Position numbers and translations under genes: made by a program
Shown here: positions 9,374-18,256 of the stretch, one piece after another
How positions within the stretch are numbered: position 1 is the first letter of the stretch
Layout of the letters: each line of letters opens with the position of its first letter
Notes under the pieces: generated by a model
What the model saw: the letters and a program-made list of their open reading frames with translations, nothing else
The model's database searches: none
Told to the model about the DNA's origin: nothing
Assembly (NCBI GenBank): GCA_041391925.1
Contig: JAWKNA010000006.1
Coordinates: 325,297-389,296, forward strand
Source of the DNA: JBPOFM01 sp041391925
GTDB taxonomy: Bacteria > Bacteroidota > Bacteroidia > Flavobacteriales > Flavobacteriaceae
Direction: 5' to 3'
DNA length: 64,000 nucleotides

Positions 9374-10101
9374 TACTCGAAATTTGCGCATCCAATATTC
9401 AATCAGCCATCAATGCTCAAACATCTGGTGCGCATCGCATTGAGTTGTGTTTAGAATTGGCAGTTGGTGGCATCACGCCTTCTTATGGGATGATAAAACA
9501 AGTCTTAGAAACAATTAAGATTCCTGTTTTTGTTCTCATTCGTCCTCGTAGTGGGAATTTTACATATTCTAATGAAGAATTTGAAATTATGAAAAAGGAC
9601 ATCCAACTTTGCAAGGATTTAGGATGTTCAGGTATTGTTTCGGGAGTTTTGAATGTTGATAATTCAATAGATATCAAACGCACAAAAGAACTAGTCAATC
9701 TTTCCAAGCCTCTGGAATTCACATTTCATAGAGCTTTTGATTGGACACCAAATCCTTATGAGGCCTTGGAACAACTCATCACATTAAATGTGGATAGAAT
9801 TTTAACATCAGGTCAAGAATCGTCCGCAGAAAAAGGTATTTTTGTACTTCAACAACTGAAAAAACTGGCCAATGGAAGACTTACAATTCTTCCGGCAAGC
9901 GGCATCAACCCAGACAATGTTCTGATTTTTAAAGGTGGAGGATTTGATGAGATTCACTGTTCGGCAAATTTACCTTCGGTAGTTAATCCGAATGCAAAAG
10001 TGGCGATGAACAGTCCAAAATTTTTCGATGAAACCATTCAATATAATTCAGATGTTGACCTTATTCAATCGATTTTAAACAAAATAAATGATAAAGCATA
10101 A
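9370..10101 (+). CDS. cutC: CutC family protein
   Basis: A TIM-barrel protein of the family named for copper homeostasis; the copper role is disputed and the biochemical activity is unsettled. I start it at the ATG at 9370, which overlaps the preceding stop in ATGA and gives MILEICASNIQSA, the normal family N-terminus; the upstream in-frame ATG would add ten residues inside the GH20 gene. Family motifs: GAHRIELC, PVFVLIRPR, EFTFHRAFD and LPASGINPDN. About 243 residues, full length. Lying between two glycosidases, it may serve sugar metabolism, which is only an inference. Confidence 0.93.
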   Translation: MILEICASNIQSAINAQTSGAHRIELCLELAVGGITPSYGMIKQVLETIKIPVFVLIRPRSGNFTYSNEEFEIMKKDIQLCKDLGCSGIVSGVLNVDNSIDIKRTKELVNLSKPLEFTFHRAFDWTPNPYEALEQLITLNVDRILTSGQESSAEKGIFVLQQLKKLANGRLTILPASGINPDNVLIFKGGGFDEIHCSANLPSVVNPNAKVAMNSPKFFDETIQYNSDVDLIQSILNKINDKA

Positions 10102-12616
10102 TTTATTTATCCTTCTATTAATAAGCCTGTGTTTCAGCTGTGAGACCAGTTACCATACCCCAAAAATCGCTTTCATTGATTCCGGATGGACATTCAAAAG
10201 CCTTGCTGACAATACGTGGAGGGAAGCTTCCGTACCTGGAGATGTGTATTCCGATCTATATGCCAAAAATTTAATTGCCAATCCTTACCTAGGAACCAAC
10301 GAAGTGGATGTACAATGGGTCGCCGAGAATGATTGGGAATATAAAACCACTTTCAAAGTGGACGACAGCACCTTTCAAAGAAAGCATATTGAAATTAATT
10401 TTGATGGCCTCGATACCTTTGCCTCTGTTTTTTTGAATGACAGCCTAATTCTTCAAACCAACAATGCATTTAGAAGTTATAAGGTGAATGTAAAACCCTT
10501 CATTAAAAAGGAGAACAAATTACACATCGTATTCAACAGCACCCACTATTTTGAAGAAGAAGGAAAACAGAAATTGAATTATGAACTGCCAGAAGGCGAA
10601 CGAATTTTTATAAGAAAACAACAATTTCAATATGGATGGGATTGGTCACCCAGACTAAAGACATCAGGCATTTGGAAACCAATTTCCATCACCAGTTGGG
10701 ACGATTTAAAAATCAATGATGTGTTTATTGTTCAGAATTCATTGGATGAATCTCTGGCAAAACTGACCGCTAAAGTTGAGTTCGCTACGTCTTTGAACGA
10801 TGAGTTGGCCTTTGAAATCATTGTCAATGACGATGTAGTCAGCAAAACCAAAGTTAAAGTAGATTCAACTCAAACCAACGTTGAAATTCCTTTTGAAATT
10901 GAAAATCCAAAACGCTGGTGGACTCATAATTTGGGTGAACCTTATCTTTATAATGTGTCCGTCAGAATTAAAAAAGGGTGGTCCATTCTAGATTACAAGG
11001 CCGTTTCTAAAGGGTTGCGAACCATCGAATTGATAACAGAAAAAGATTCCATTGGAGAAACATTTTATTTTAAAGTGAATGGAGTTCCAACCTATATTAA
11101 AGGTTCAAATTATGTGCCTCAAAATAGTCTTCAAAACAAAGTTGCTGATACAGATTATGATAAATTATTGAATGATGTTGCCAACGCCAATATGAACATG
11201 CTTCGGGTTTGGGGAGGCGGCATTTACGAAAATGATATTTTTTACGATTTATGTGACGAAAAAGGGATTTTGGTGTGGCAGGATTTTATGTTTGCCTGTG
11301 CAATGTACCCTGGTGACACTGAATTTTTAGACAATGTGAAACAGGAAGCAATTGACAATGTGAAACGACTTCGAAACCATTCCTCCATCGCTCTATGGTG
11401 CGGTAATAACGAAAACTCTGAGGGTTGGGAAAATTGGCATTGGAAGGATGGACTGTCCAAAGCACAACAGGCGGAAGTATGGAACAACTACATCAAATTG
11501 TTTAACAATATTCTGCCTAATACCGTTAGGGATTTAACAGATAATACGTCCTATTGGGAAACCTCTCCCAAGTTTGGACGTGGTGATGAACGTTACAATA
11601 CCGAAGGCGATACACACGATTGGTTTGTATGGCATGATGCCTATCCTTTTGAGCATTTTGAAGAGAAAGTGCCTCGTTTTATGAGTGAATTTGGATTTCA
11701 GTCGTTTCCAACCTACGAAACCATAAAATATGTCACGCAAAATGATTCGATTGCCATGGATTCCATTGCATTTTCCAAGCATCAAAAACATGTGAGAGGA
11801 GCTGAGTTAATCGATGAATACATGAAACGTGATTTTCCTGTGCCGACCAAATTTGAAGATTATGTGTATATGAGCCAAGTATTGCAAGCTTATGGCATTA
11901 CCAAAGGAATTGAGACACATCGACGTGCAAAACCTTATAATATGGGAAGTATGTATTGGCAACTGAATGATTGTTGGCCAGCCGTTTCTTGGTCTAGTAT
12001 TGACTTCTTGGGCAATTGGAAAGCCTTGAATTACCAAGCAAAGAAATCATTCAAAAATGTGATAACATCATCAACTGTTCAGAACGACACCTTAAAAACT
12101 TACATCATCAATGATGAAATGAAAGAGCAAAGAGGTTCGCTGTCATTACGATTACTTGATTTTAAAGGAAATGAGCTTTGGGCAGTGTGCGATACTACAA
12201 GTGTTGATGCCTTGAGCAGTCAGTTAAAATACGTATTGGATTTAAAAACTGTAAAATTCAACAGAAACGAAGTGGTACTCGAAGCATCATTCAACAATAG
12301 TGTTTCCTATTATTACTTTTCGAGACCTAAGGATTTGCAATTACAGATTTCCGACATTGAAAAGACCATCACAAGAACCGATACAGGATTTACCATTGAA
12401 TTATATAGTGAAACTTTGCAAAAAGATGTGTTTTTGTATACTGATACCAAAGGACATTTTAGTGACAATTATTTTGATTTGTTGCCACACGAACGAAAAG
12501 TTATAGAGTTCAAAACACGTAATTGGGAATGGGACGATTTAAATATTAAAACATTGAATCAATTTGTGAAAGGAAAGAAAGTGGAAACATCTAAAATCGT
12601 CAATCAAAGTTCTTAA
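10088..12616 (+). CDS. GH2-family beta-mannosidase, probable lipoprotein
   Basis: Releases mannose from the non-reducing end of beta-mannosides, such as the beta-mannose of N-glycan cores or mannan. The N-terminus (MIKHNLFILLLISLCFSC) is a lipoprotein-type signal with a non-ideal lipobox. A jelly-roll sugar-binding domain, an Ig-like domain and the GH2 barrel follow. Catalytic acid/base is Glu442 in CGNNENSEGW; the nucleophile is Glu534 in FMSEFGFQ. The RVWGGGIYE and WQDFMFACAMYP motifs are typical of mannosidases. It overlaps cutC by 14 bases and its 3' end overlaps convergent prmC by 17. Confidence 0.94.
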   Translation: MIKHNLFILLLISLCFSCETSYHTPKIAFIDSGWTFKSLADNTWREASVPGDVYSDLYAKNLIANPYLGTNEVDVQWVAENDWEYKTTFKVDDSTFQRKHIEINFDGLDTFASVFLNDSLILQTNNAFRSYKVNVKPFIKKENKLHIVFNSTHYFEEEGKQKLNYELPEGERIFIRKQQFQYGWDWSPRLKTSGIWKPISITSWDDLKINDVFIVQNSLDESLAKLTAKVEFATSLNDELAFEIIVNDDVVSKTKVKVDSTQTNVEIPFEIENPKRWWTHNLGEPYLYNVSVRIKKGWSILDYKAVSKGLRTIELITEKDSIGETFYFKVNGVPTYIKGSNYVPQNSLQNKVADTDYDKLLNDVANANMNMLRVWGGGIYENDIFYDLCDEKGILVWQDFMFACAMYPGDTEFLDNVKQEAIDNVKRLRNHSSIALWCGNNENSEGWENWHWKDGLSKAQQAEVWNNYIKLFNNILPNTVRDLTDNTSYWETSPKFGRGDERYNTEGDTHDWFVWHDAYPFEHFEEKVPRFMSEFGFQSFPTYETIKYVTQNDSIAMDSIAFSKHQKHVRGAELIDEYMKRDFPVPTKFEDYVYMSQVLQAYGITKGIETHRRAKPYNMGSMYWQLNDCWPAVSWSSIDFLGNWKALNYQAKKSFKNVITSSTVQNDTLKTYIINDEMKEQRGSLSLRLLDFKGNELWAVCDTTSVDALSSQLKYVLDLKTVKFNRNEVVLEASFNNSVSYYYFSRPKDLQLQISDIEKTITRTDTGFTIELYSETLQKDVFLYTDTKGHFSDNYFDLLPHERKVIEFKTRNWEWDDLNIKTLNQFVKGKKVETSKIVNQSS

Positions 12617-13472
12617 TACCTTTCAACATTCTGTCATTTCCAAAAATATCTTTTCTCAAATGGATATTTTTAAAATTGAAACTTTTAAGTAATTGAATCA
12701 TTTCTTTCCCAAGATATTGATTGATTTCAAAAAACAAGTCCCTTTCATTTTTTAAGTAGTTTGTAGCAAATTCTGTGATTGCTTTATAAAATAGCAAAGG
12801 ATTATCATCTTCAACAAACAATGCCAAAGAGGGTTCATTGTTGAGAACATTGCTTTTCATGTCGGTTTTTTCCAAATTTCTCACATACGGTGGATTGGAC
12901 ACGATGATGTCAAATCTCAAATCCTGAAATTTGATATCCCAATCCCTTTGTTTGAGAATATCGGCTTGAATGAATTCTATGTCAACATGATTTGATTTTG
13001 CATTTTCTTTTGCAACTTTCAGTGCTTTCCCACTTACGTCCAAAGCAAATATATTTGCGTTGGGTAAATGTTCAGCAAGTGAAATGGCGATACAACCACT
13101 ACCAGTTCCAATATCCAAAATCTTCACTGGTTCATTTTTGTCTCTATATTCAGAAATAATCCAATCCACCAATTCTTCAGTTTCAGGTCGAGGAATCAAG
13201 GTGTGTTTGTCCACTTTAAAGGGCAATCCAAAAAATTCGGTTTTTCCCAAGATGTATTGAATTGGTTCTTCCAACTTCAACCTTGAAAGCGCTTCAAATA
13301 ATGGTTGTTCCTCTTCTTTGGTAATTGTAAATTCAGGCTGCAACGAAAACGCCAAACGTTGCATTCCAAGAAATTCATCAGTCAATAGATAAAAAAAACT
13401 ATCGACTTCCTCTTTTCCATAAATGGCATCCAATTCACGGTGAAAGATAGTCTGAATATCTTTTAATCTCAT
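12600..13472 (-). CDS. prmC: peptide chain release factor N5-glutamine methyltransferase
   Basis: Methylates the glutamine of the GGQ motif in release factors RF1/RF2. It has an N-terminal helical RF-recognition domain, then a class I SAM fold with DIGTGSGCIAI and the hallmark NPPY at residues 193-196, which positions the glutamine. 290 residues, full length. The start overlaps the stop of the upstream acetyltransferase gene (ATGA), so the two form an operon. Confidence 0.96.
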   Translation of the reverse strand: MRLKDIQTIFHRELDAIYGKEEVDSFFYLLTDEFLGMQRLAFSLQPEFTITKEEEQPLFEALSRLKLEEPIQYILGKTEFFGLPFKVDKHTLIPRPETEELVDWIISEYRDKNEPVKILDIGTGSGCIAISLAEHLPNANIFALDVSGKALKVAKENAKSNHVDIEFIQADILKQRDWDIKFQDLRFDIIVSNPPYVRNLEKTDMKSNVLNNEPSLALFVEDDNPLLFYKAITEFATNYLKNERDLFFEINQYLGKEMIQLLKSFNFKNIHLRKDIFGNDRMLKGIKNFD

Positions 13473-13960
13473 AATTGCTTTGTCATGTGAACATCACAGG
13501 AAAAATGACCTGTATTTCCCAAGGGCTTATCAATATGTGAAAAACCAACAGATTCATAGATGTGTATGGCAGCTTTTAAAGATGGAACAGTTTCCAAATA
13601 GCAAGTTTTAAAGCCAAACTTCTTAGCTTGTTCTAAACACTTCAAAATAATCGCTTTGCCAAGTCCTTTTCCACGGATTTCAGGTGAAAAATACATTTTC
13701 TGCAGTTCACAAACATCCCATTCAAAATCCTTAAGTGGTTTTATGCCAGCGCCACCAAAAATTTTTCCTTTTTTTTCAATTACAAAATAAATCTCATTTT
13801 CACCTTGATAGGATTCAAACATGGTACCAGTTTCAACATCTGCATAGGCAGTGCCTACCAAAGGCAATCCAAATTCCGGAAAAATGGACTTGATAACCTG
13901 CTCTAATTGTGCATTATCCTTTGGTTGGATTTGTCTGATTGTAAAATTATCGCTACTCAC
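13469..13960 (-). CDS. GNAT-family N-acetyltransferase
   Basis: 163 residues with the acetyl-CoA binding motif RGKGLGKAIILKCLE and a C-terminal YESVGFSH typical of GNAT folds. The start is a GTG (MSSDNFTIRQ); no ATG is available. It lies back to back with ribD, with only 17-23 bases between the two GTG starts, and is coupled to prmC through a 4-base overlap. The substrate cannot be told from sequence. Confidence 0.87.
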   Translation of the reverse strand: MSSDNFTIRQIQPKDNAQLEQVIKSIFPEFGLPLVGTAYADVETGTMFESYQGENEIYFVIEKKGKIFGGAGIKPLKDFEWDVCELQKMYFSPEIRGKGLGKAIILKCLEQAKKFGFKTCYLETVPSLKAAIHIYESVGFSHIDKPLGNTGHFSCDVHMTKQL

Positions 13961-13970
13961 TTTAAAACCT

Positions 13971-13978
13971 TATTTTTG
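13971..13978 (+). promoter_or_regulatory. -7 box abutting the ribD start
   Basis: TATTTTTG is a perfect TAnnTTTG. The expected transcription start, 4-5 bases further on, falls at about 13982-13983, next to the GTG at 13984. No TTG -33 element with normal spacing is seen. Confidence 0.45.
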
Positions 13979-13983
13979 TGTCT

Positions 13984-15054
13984 GTGAAGATACATGAAAA
14001 ATACATAAAACGCTGTATTGAAATTGCCAAAAATGGCTTGGGCACTACTGCTCCAAACCCAATGGTAGGCTGCATTATTGTTCATGACCACACGATAATT
14101 GGCGAAGGTTACACCAGCTCTTATGGCGGCAATCATGCAGAAATCAATGCCATGAATTCCGTTAAGGATAAATCCCTCTTAAAACACTCTACTCTGTACG
14201 TCACATTAGAACCTTGTTCTCACTTTGGGAAAACTCCTCCTTGTTCAGATGCCATTATAAGACAACAAATCCCAAAAGTTGTCATTGGAACGATGGACAC
14301 AAATAGTAAAGTAGCTGGGAAAGGTATTGAAAAACTGAAAGAAGCCGGTTGTGAAGTTTTAGTTGGCGTTTTGGAAGAAAAATGTAAAGAACATCATAAG
14401 CGTTTCTTTACGTTTCACAACAAAAAGCGTCCATACATTATATTGAAATGGGCTGAAACATCGGACGGTTTTATAGCCCCAAAAACTAAAAACGAACAAA
14501 GACCAGTATGGATAACCAATGAATTTTCAAGACAATTGGTACATAAATGGCGCGCTGAAGAACAAGCCATTTTGGTAGGCACCAATACGGTTCTTGAGGA
14601 CAATCCAAGTTTGACAGTAAGGGATTGGGCTGGCAAAAACCCCATACGAGTGGTTTTGGATAAGGATTTAAAATTGAAAAAAGTCAAAGTTTTTAATGTG
14701 GATGCAGAAACCATTGTTATATGCGATAGAAGTTATTCAAAAAAAATCAAATTTATCGATGGTTTTTATGATCATTTGGATTTGGAGTTTATAGATTGGA
14801 CTTTAAAAGATAGCCTAGCATCTCAAATATGTTCTGTTTTACAAAGGCATGATATCAATTCCATAATCATAGAAGGTGGAAGCCAAACACTCCAAACATT
14901 CATAGATGAAAATCTTTGGGATGAGGCTCGAGTTTTCATAGGCAATCAAACATTTAAGGAAGGTATTAAAGCTCCAAGATTCTCTGGCAGTTTAACTGTT
15001 GAAAAAAACATATTGAATGATGTGTTAAAAATTTACAGAAATGGTCACCAATAA
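13984..15054 (+). CDS. ribD: bifunctional riboflavin biosynthesis deaminase/reductase
   Basis: Second and third steps of riboflavin synthesis: deaminates and then reduces the pyrimidine intermediate derived from GTP. The N-terminal deaminase domain has HAEINAM and PCSHFGKTPPC (zinc ligands); the C-terminal RibD reductase domain starts near residue 150 (RPYIILKWAETSDGFIA) and contains IIIEGGSQTLQ. Two GTG starts are possible (13978 and 13984). I chose 13984 because MKIHEKYIKRC fits the family and because 13978 lies inside the -7 box. Confidence 0.95.
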   Translation: MKIHEKYIKRCIEIAKNGLGTTAPNPMVGCIIVHDHTIIGEGYTSSYGGNHAEINAMNSVKDKSLLKHSTLYVTLEPCSHFGKTPPCSDAIIRQQIPKVVIGTMDTNSKVAGKGIEKLKEAGCEVLVGVLEEKCKEHHKRFFTFHNKKRPYIILKWAETSDGFIAPKTKNEQRPVWITNEFSRQLVHKWRAEEQAILVGTNTVLEDNPSLTVRDWAGKNPIRVVLDKDLKLKKVKVFNVDAETIVICDRSYSKKIKFIDGFYDHLDLEFIDWTLKDSLASQICSVLQRHDINSIIIEGGSQTLQTFIDENLWDEARVFIGNQTFKEGIKAPRFSGSLTVEKNILNDVLKIYRNGHQ

Positions 15055-15064
15055 GTTATGATAT

Positions 15065-15691
15065 TTGATTTTGATAGAGAAAGACACCTACAATACCGTC
15101 CAAAAACCCTCACCAGAAGTCTTATACAAAGATAAAAACAGCAAGTTTTTTGGTTATGCTTTTCCTGCTTTAAATGAAGATGAAATAAAAGTACACTTAG
15201 AAAACCTCAAAAAGCAACATCATTCGGCAGGACATTTTTGCTATGCATATCAATTAGGAAAACAAGGAAAAGATGTTGTGTTTCGAGCAAATGATGATGG
15301 TGAACCCAACAATAGTGCAGGATTGCCAATTTATGGACAGATACAATCCTTTGAAGTCACCAATGTTCTTATAGTGGTAGTACGATATTTTGGAAGCACA
15401 AAGCTTGGTGTCAGTGGGTTAATCAAGGCTTACAAAACTACTGCTCAAATGGCCTTGGAAGCTTCCAAGATTGTCGCAAAAACCATCAACATCCATTATC
15501 TTATCACTTTTGAATACAAAAACATGAATAAAGTGATGCGAATCATCAAGGAAAAAAAATTAAAAATCATCAATCAAATTTTAGAAGAAAACTGTCAGAT
15601 TGAAATTTCTGTCCGTTTGAAACGTTCGGATGTTATTTGGGATATTTTTAAGAACTTTCACGAAATAAATATTAAAGTTTTAAACGATTAA
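15065..15691 (+). CDS. YigZ/IMPACT family protein
   Basis: 208 residues with the UPF0029 signature (FRANDDGEPNNSAGLPIYG followed by VVVRYFGSTKLGVSGLI) and a C-terminal ferredoxin-like domain. Homologues are linked to translation regulation in eukaryotes (IMPACT); the bacterial role is unclear. It starts with TTG at 15065 (a second TTG lies at 15071); no ATG exists upstream of the conserved core in this frame. It follows ribD by 10 bases and overlaps the convergent thioesterase by 4. Confidence 0.88.
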   Translation: MILIEKDTYNTVQKPSPEVLYKDKNSKFFGYAFPALNEDEIKVHLENLKKQHHSAGHFCYAYQLGKQGKDVVFRANDDGEPNNSAGLPIYGQIQSFEVTNVLIVVVRYFGSTKLGVSGLIKAYKTTAQMALEASKIVAKTINIHYLITFEYKNMNKVMRIIKEKKLKIINQILEENCQIEISVRLKRSDVIWDIFKNFHEINIKVLND

Positions 15692-16098
15692 TCCTGCAGT
15701 TTATCTAAAATATATTTTGGGCATCTCGTAGGTCGATTCCTATTAATATCGATGAACACTAAAGATGTATTTCCAGTTGCCAACAATTGGTTTTTTTCAT
15801 CAACAATTTCATAATCAAATTCGATAGTTGCGGAAGGAATTTTTACCAATTGCGTTTTTACTTTAATCAAATCATCATAACGTGCTGATTTTTTGTAATT
15901 TATGTTAAGTGAAATCACCGGAAGCATAATTCCGTTATCTTCCATTTGCTTGTACGACACTCCAAATTTGCGCAGCCACTCTACTCTTCCGACTTCAAAA
16001 TACTGCGCATAATTACCATGGTAAACAACACCCATTTGGTCAGTTTCACCGTATCTTACTCGCAATTCTATTTCGTCGTATTTTATAGATTCTGTCAT
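15688..16098 (-). CDS. acyl-CoA thioesterase, 4HBT/YbgC type
   Basis: A hot-dog fold thioesterase of 136 residues, cytoplasmic. The signature RYGETDQMGVVYHGNYAQYFEVGR contains the catalytic Asp and the active-site HGNY loop of the YbgC group. I start at the ATG at 16098 (MTESIKYDE) rather than the GTG at 16128, since the added ten residues (mostly Lys) are not part of the fold. The physiological substrate is unknown; no tol-pal genes are nearby. Confidence 0.88.
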   Translation of the reverse strand: MTESIKYDEIELRVRYGETDQMGVVYHGNYAQYFEVGRVEWLRKFGVSYKQMEDNGIMLPVISLNINYKKSARYDDLIKVKTQLVKIPSATIEFDYEIVDEKNQLLATGNTSLVFIDINRNRPTRCPKYILDKLQD

Positions 16099-16289
16099 AC
16101 TTTCTAATTTTTTTTTTGTAATTTCCACAAGTTTTAAACATGAGAAAAAATTTCTTAAAATTCAATAGAATTTGATTTTTTTATTAAGAATTTTGTTCAC
16201 ATATTTGTCGGACTGAAATATTCAAGAGAAACACGAATTTCTCTTTTTTTTGCTAATCAACTATCAACTAAAAAAAACTACAATTACGA

Positions 16290-17717
16290 ATGAATTTAAC
16301 TGCTCAAACGGTTTGGGATAATTGCCTGTCTTTTATAAAAGACAATATACAACCTCAAGCCTACAAAACCTGGTTTGAACCCATCGCAGCAGTAAAACTC
16401 ACCGACAACGCATTAAGTATTCAGGTGCCAAGTAAATTTTTTTATGAATGGCTTGAAGAACACTATGTTAAGATCCTAAAAGTTGCACTTACCAAACAAC
16501 TTGGAGAAACAGCAAAATTGGTGTATGTAATTAAAATGGAAAACAGTTATGGCAACAAACAACCATTCACTGAAAAAATTCCAAGTTCCAATAGAGGTGC
16601 TGTAAAATCCCAGGATGTAGATATACCGTTGCAGAATAAAAACCCGGAACTCAAAAATCCATTTGTGATTCCAGGAATTAGGAATGTAAAGATTGAATCA
16701 CAACTAAACCCTAGCTATAATTTTGAGAACTTTCTTGAAGGCGATTCAAACCGATTGGCTAGAAATGCTGGTTTGGCAGTTGCCAATAAGCCTGGGGGAA
16801 CCTCGTTCAACCCGCTATTGATTTTTGGTGGTGTTGGACTCGGAAAAACACATTTGGCCCATGCCATTGGCGTTGACATTAAAGACAAATACCCAGAAAA
16901 AACTGTTCTTTATATTTCTGCCGAAAAGTTTACTCAACAATACATCGATTCTGTAAAAAAGAATAACAGAAATGATTTCATTCATTTCTATCAAATCATT
17001 GATGTGCTGATTATAGATGACGTACAGTTTTTATCGGGAAAATCTGGAACACAGGATGTTTTTTTCCATATATTCAATCATTTGCACCAAAACGGAAAAC
17101 AAGTGATTTTGACCAGTGACAAAGCTCCTGTAGACATGCAGGATATCGAGCAACGTTTGTTGTCTAGATTCAAATGGGGTCTTTCCGCAGAATTGCAAAC
17201 ACCTGATTTTGAAACACGAGTTTCCATTTTAAAGAACAAACTCTATCGTGATGGGGTTGATATGAATGACGATATCATTGAATATGTGGCAAAACATATC
17301 AAAACCAATGTTAGGGAATTGGAAGGTGCCATAATTTCATTGATTGCACAGTCTTCCTTCAATAAAAAGGAAATTACGGTCAATCTTGCTAGAGAAATTG
17401 TAGAGAAATTCGTAAAAAACACAAAACGAGAAGTTTCTATAGACTATATCCAAAAAGTGGTTTCGGATTATTTCCAAATGGATGTGAGCACTTTACAATC
17501 CAAGACGAGAAAGCGTCATATTGTACAAGCAAGACAATTAGCCATGTTTTTTGCCAAAAAATTCACCAAAGCATCTTTGGCTAGTATTGGTTCTCAAATA
17601 GGAAAACGGGACCATGCGACCGTTCTGCATGCTTGCAAAACCGTTGATAATCTGTCAGCAACAGATAAACAATTTAGAAAATACGTAGAAGACCTTTCAA
17701 AAAAACTTTCTCTTTAA
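16290..17717 (+). CDS. dnaA: chromosomal replication initiator protein DnaA
   Basis: Binds DnaA boxes and opens the origin. Domain I (residues 1-85, TAQTVWDNCL) is followed by a linker, an AAA+ domain with Walker A GGVGLGKT at residues 180-187 and Walker B VLIIDDVQFL, and domain IV with the DnaA signature IGKRDHATVLHAC. 475 residues, full length. The 190 bases upstream are AT-rich, but I see no cluster of TTATCCACA-type boxes. Probably co-transcribed with the phosphatase gene 12 bases downstream. Confidence 0.98.
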   Translation: MNLTAQTVWDNCLSFIKDNIQPQAYKTWFEPIAAVKLTDNALSIQVPSKFFYEWLEEHYVKILKVALTKQLGETAKLVYVIKMENSYGNKQPFTEKIPSSNRGAVKSQDVDIPLQNKNPELKNPFVIPGIRNVKIESQLNPSYNFENFLEGDSNRLARNAGLAVANKPGGTSFNPLLIFGGVGLGKTHLAHAIGVDIKDKYPEKTVLYISAEKFTQQYIDSVKKNNRNDFIHFYQIIDVLIIDDVQFLSGKSGTQDVFFHIFNHLHQNGKQVILTSDKAPVDMQDIEQRLLSRFKWGLSAELQTPDFETRVSILKNKLYRDGVDMNDDIIEYVAKHIKTNVRELEGAIISLIAQSSFNKKEITVNLAREIVEKFVKNTKREVSIDYIQKVVSDYFQMDVSTLQSKTRKRHIVQARQLAMFFAKKFTKASLASIGSQIGKRDHATVLHACKTVDNLSATDKQFRKYVEDLSKKLSL

Positions 17718-17729
17718 AAAACCAAGATT

Positions 17730-18188
17730 ATGACTCGGATACTCATGGTTTGCTTGGGGAACATTTGCCGTTCACCATTGGCACATGGTATCTTGGAATC
17801 TAAATTGCCGCCTGAGGAATTTTATGTTGATTCCGCAGGGACTGGCAACTATCATATTGGTTCTCCTCCCGACCAGCGTTCAATAGCAATTGCTATAAGA
17901 AATGGAATTGACATTTCAACTCAAAAATGTAGACAATTCCATGTTTCTGATTTTGATCAATTTGATTTGATTTATGTAATGGATAAATCTAATCTTTCAA
18001 ATATTGTAAGACTGGCCAGAAATCCTCAAGATATTGCTAAAATCAAATTAATTCTTGAGAAAAATCATGCTTCTCTATTGGAAGTTCCCGACCCCTATTA
18101 TGGAAACGAAAAAGACTTTGAATCTGTTTTTACTCTTCTCAATGATGCTTGCGGGAATATTGCAACAACCCTTCAAAATAAAAAATAA
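17730..18188 (+). CDS. low-molecular-weight protein-tyrosine phosphatase
   Basis: 152 residues. The P-loop C-X5-R motif lies at the N-terminus (Cys8 and Arg14 in VCLGNICRSP), and the general-acid Asp is in VPDPYYG near residue 128. Dephosphorylates phosphotyrosine or related small substrates in the cytoplasm. It sits 12 bases after dnaA, an arrangement that suggests one transcript. Confidence 0.94.
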   Translation: MTRILMVCLGNICRSPLAHGILESKLPPEEFYVDSAGTGNYHIGSPPDQRSIAIAIRNGIDISTQKCRQFHVSDFDQFDLIYVMDKSNLSNIVRLARNPQDIAKIKLILEKNHASLLEVPDPYYGNEKDFESVFTLLNDACGNIATTLQNKK

Positions 18189-18200
18189 GAATATTCTTTC

Positions 18201-18228
18201 TTGAGTGTTTGCTTTTTTTGTAATTTAG
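18201..18228 (+). promoter_or_regulatory. promoter of the secreted sugar dehydrogenase gene
   Basis: TTG at 18201-18203, 17 bases, then TAATTTAG at 18221-18228, which has one mismatch to TAnnTTTG. The start codon is 28 bases downstream. Confidence 0.5.
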
Positions 18229-18256
18229 GCATAATAACCCCTTAAAAATTAACAAA

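Noticed and set aside
16129..16289. Origin of replication next to dnaA
   Set aside because: The gap is AT-rich, but I found only isolated weak matches (such as TTGTTCACA) to a DnaA box and no cluster; the sequence around dnaB is no better.
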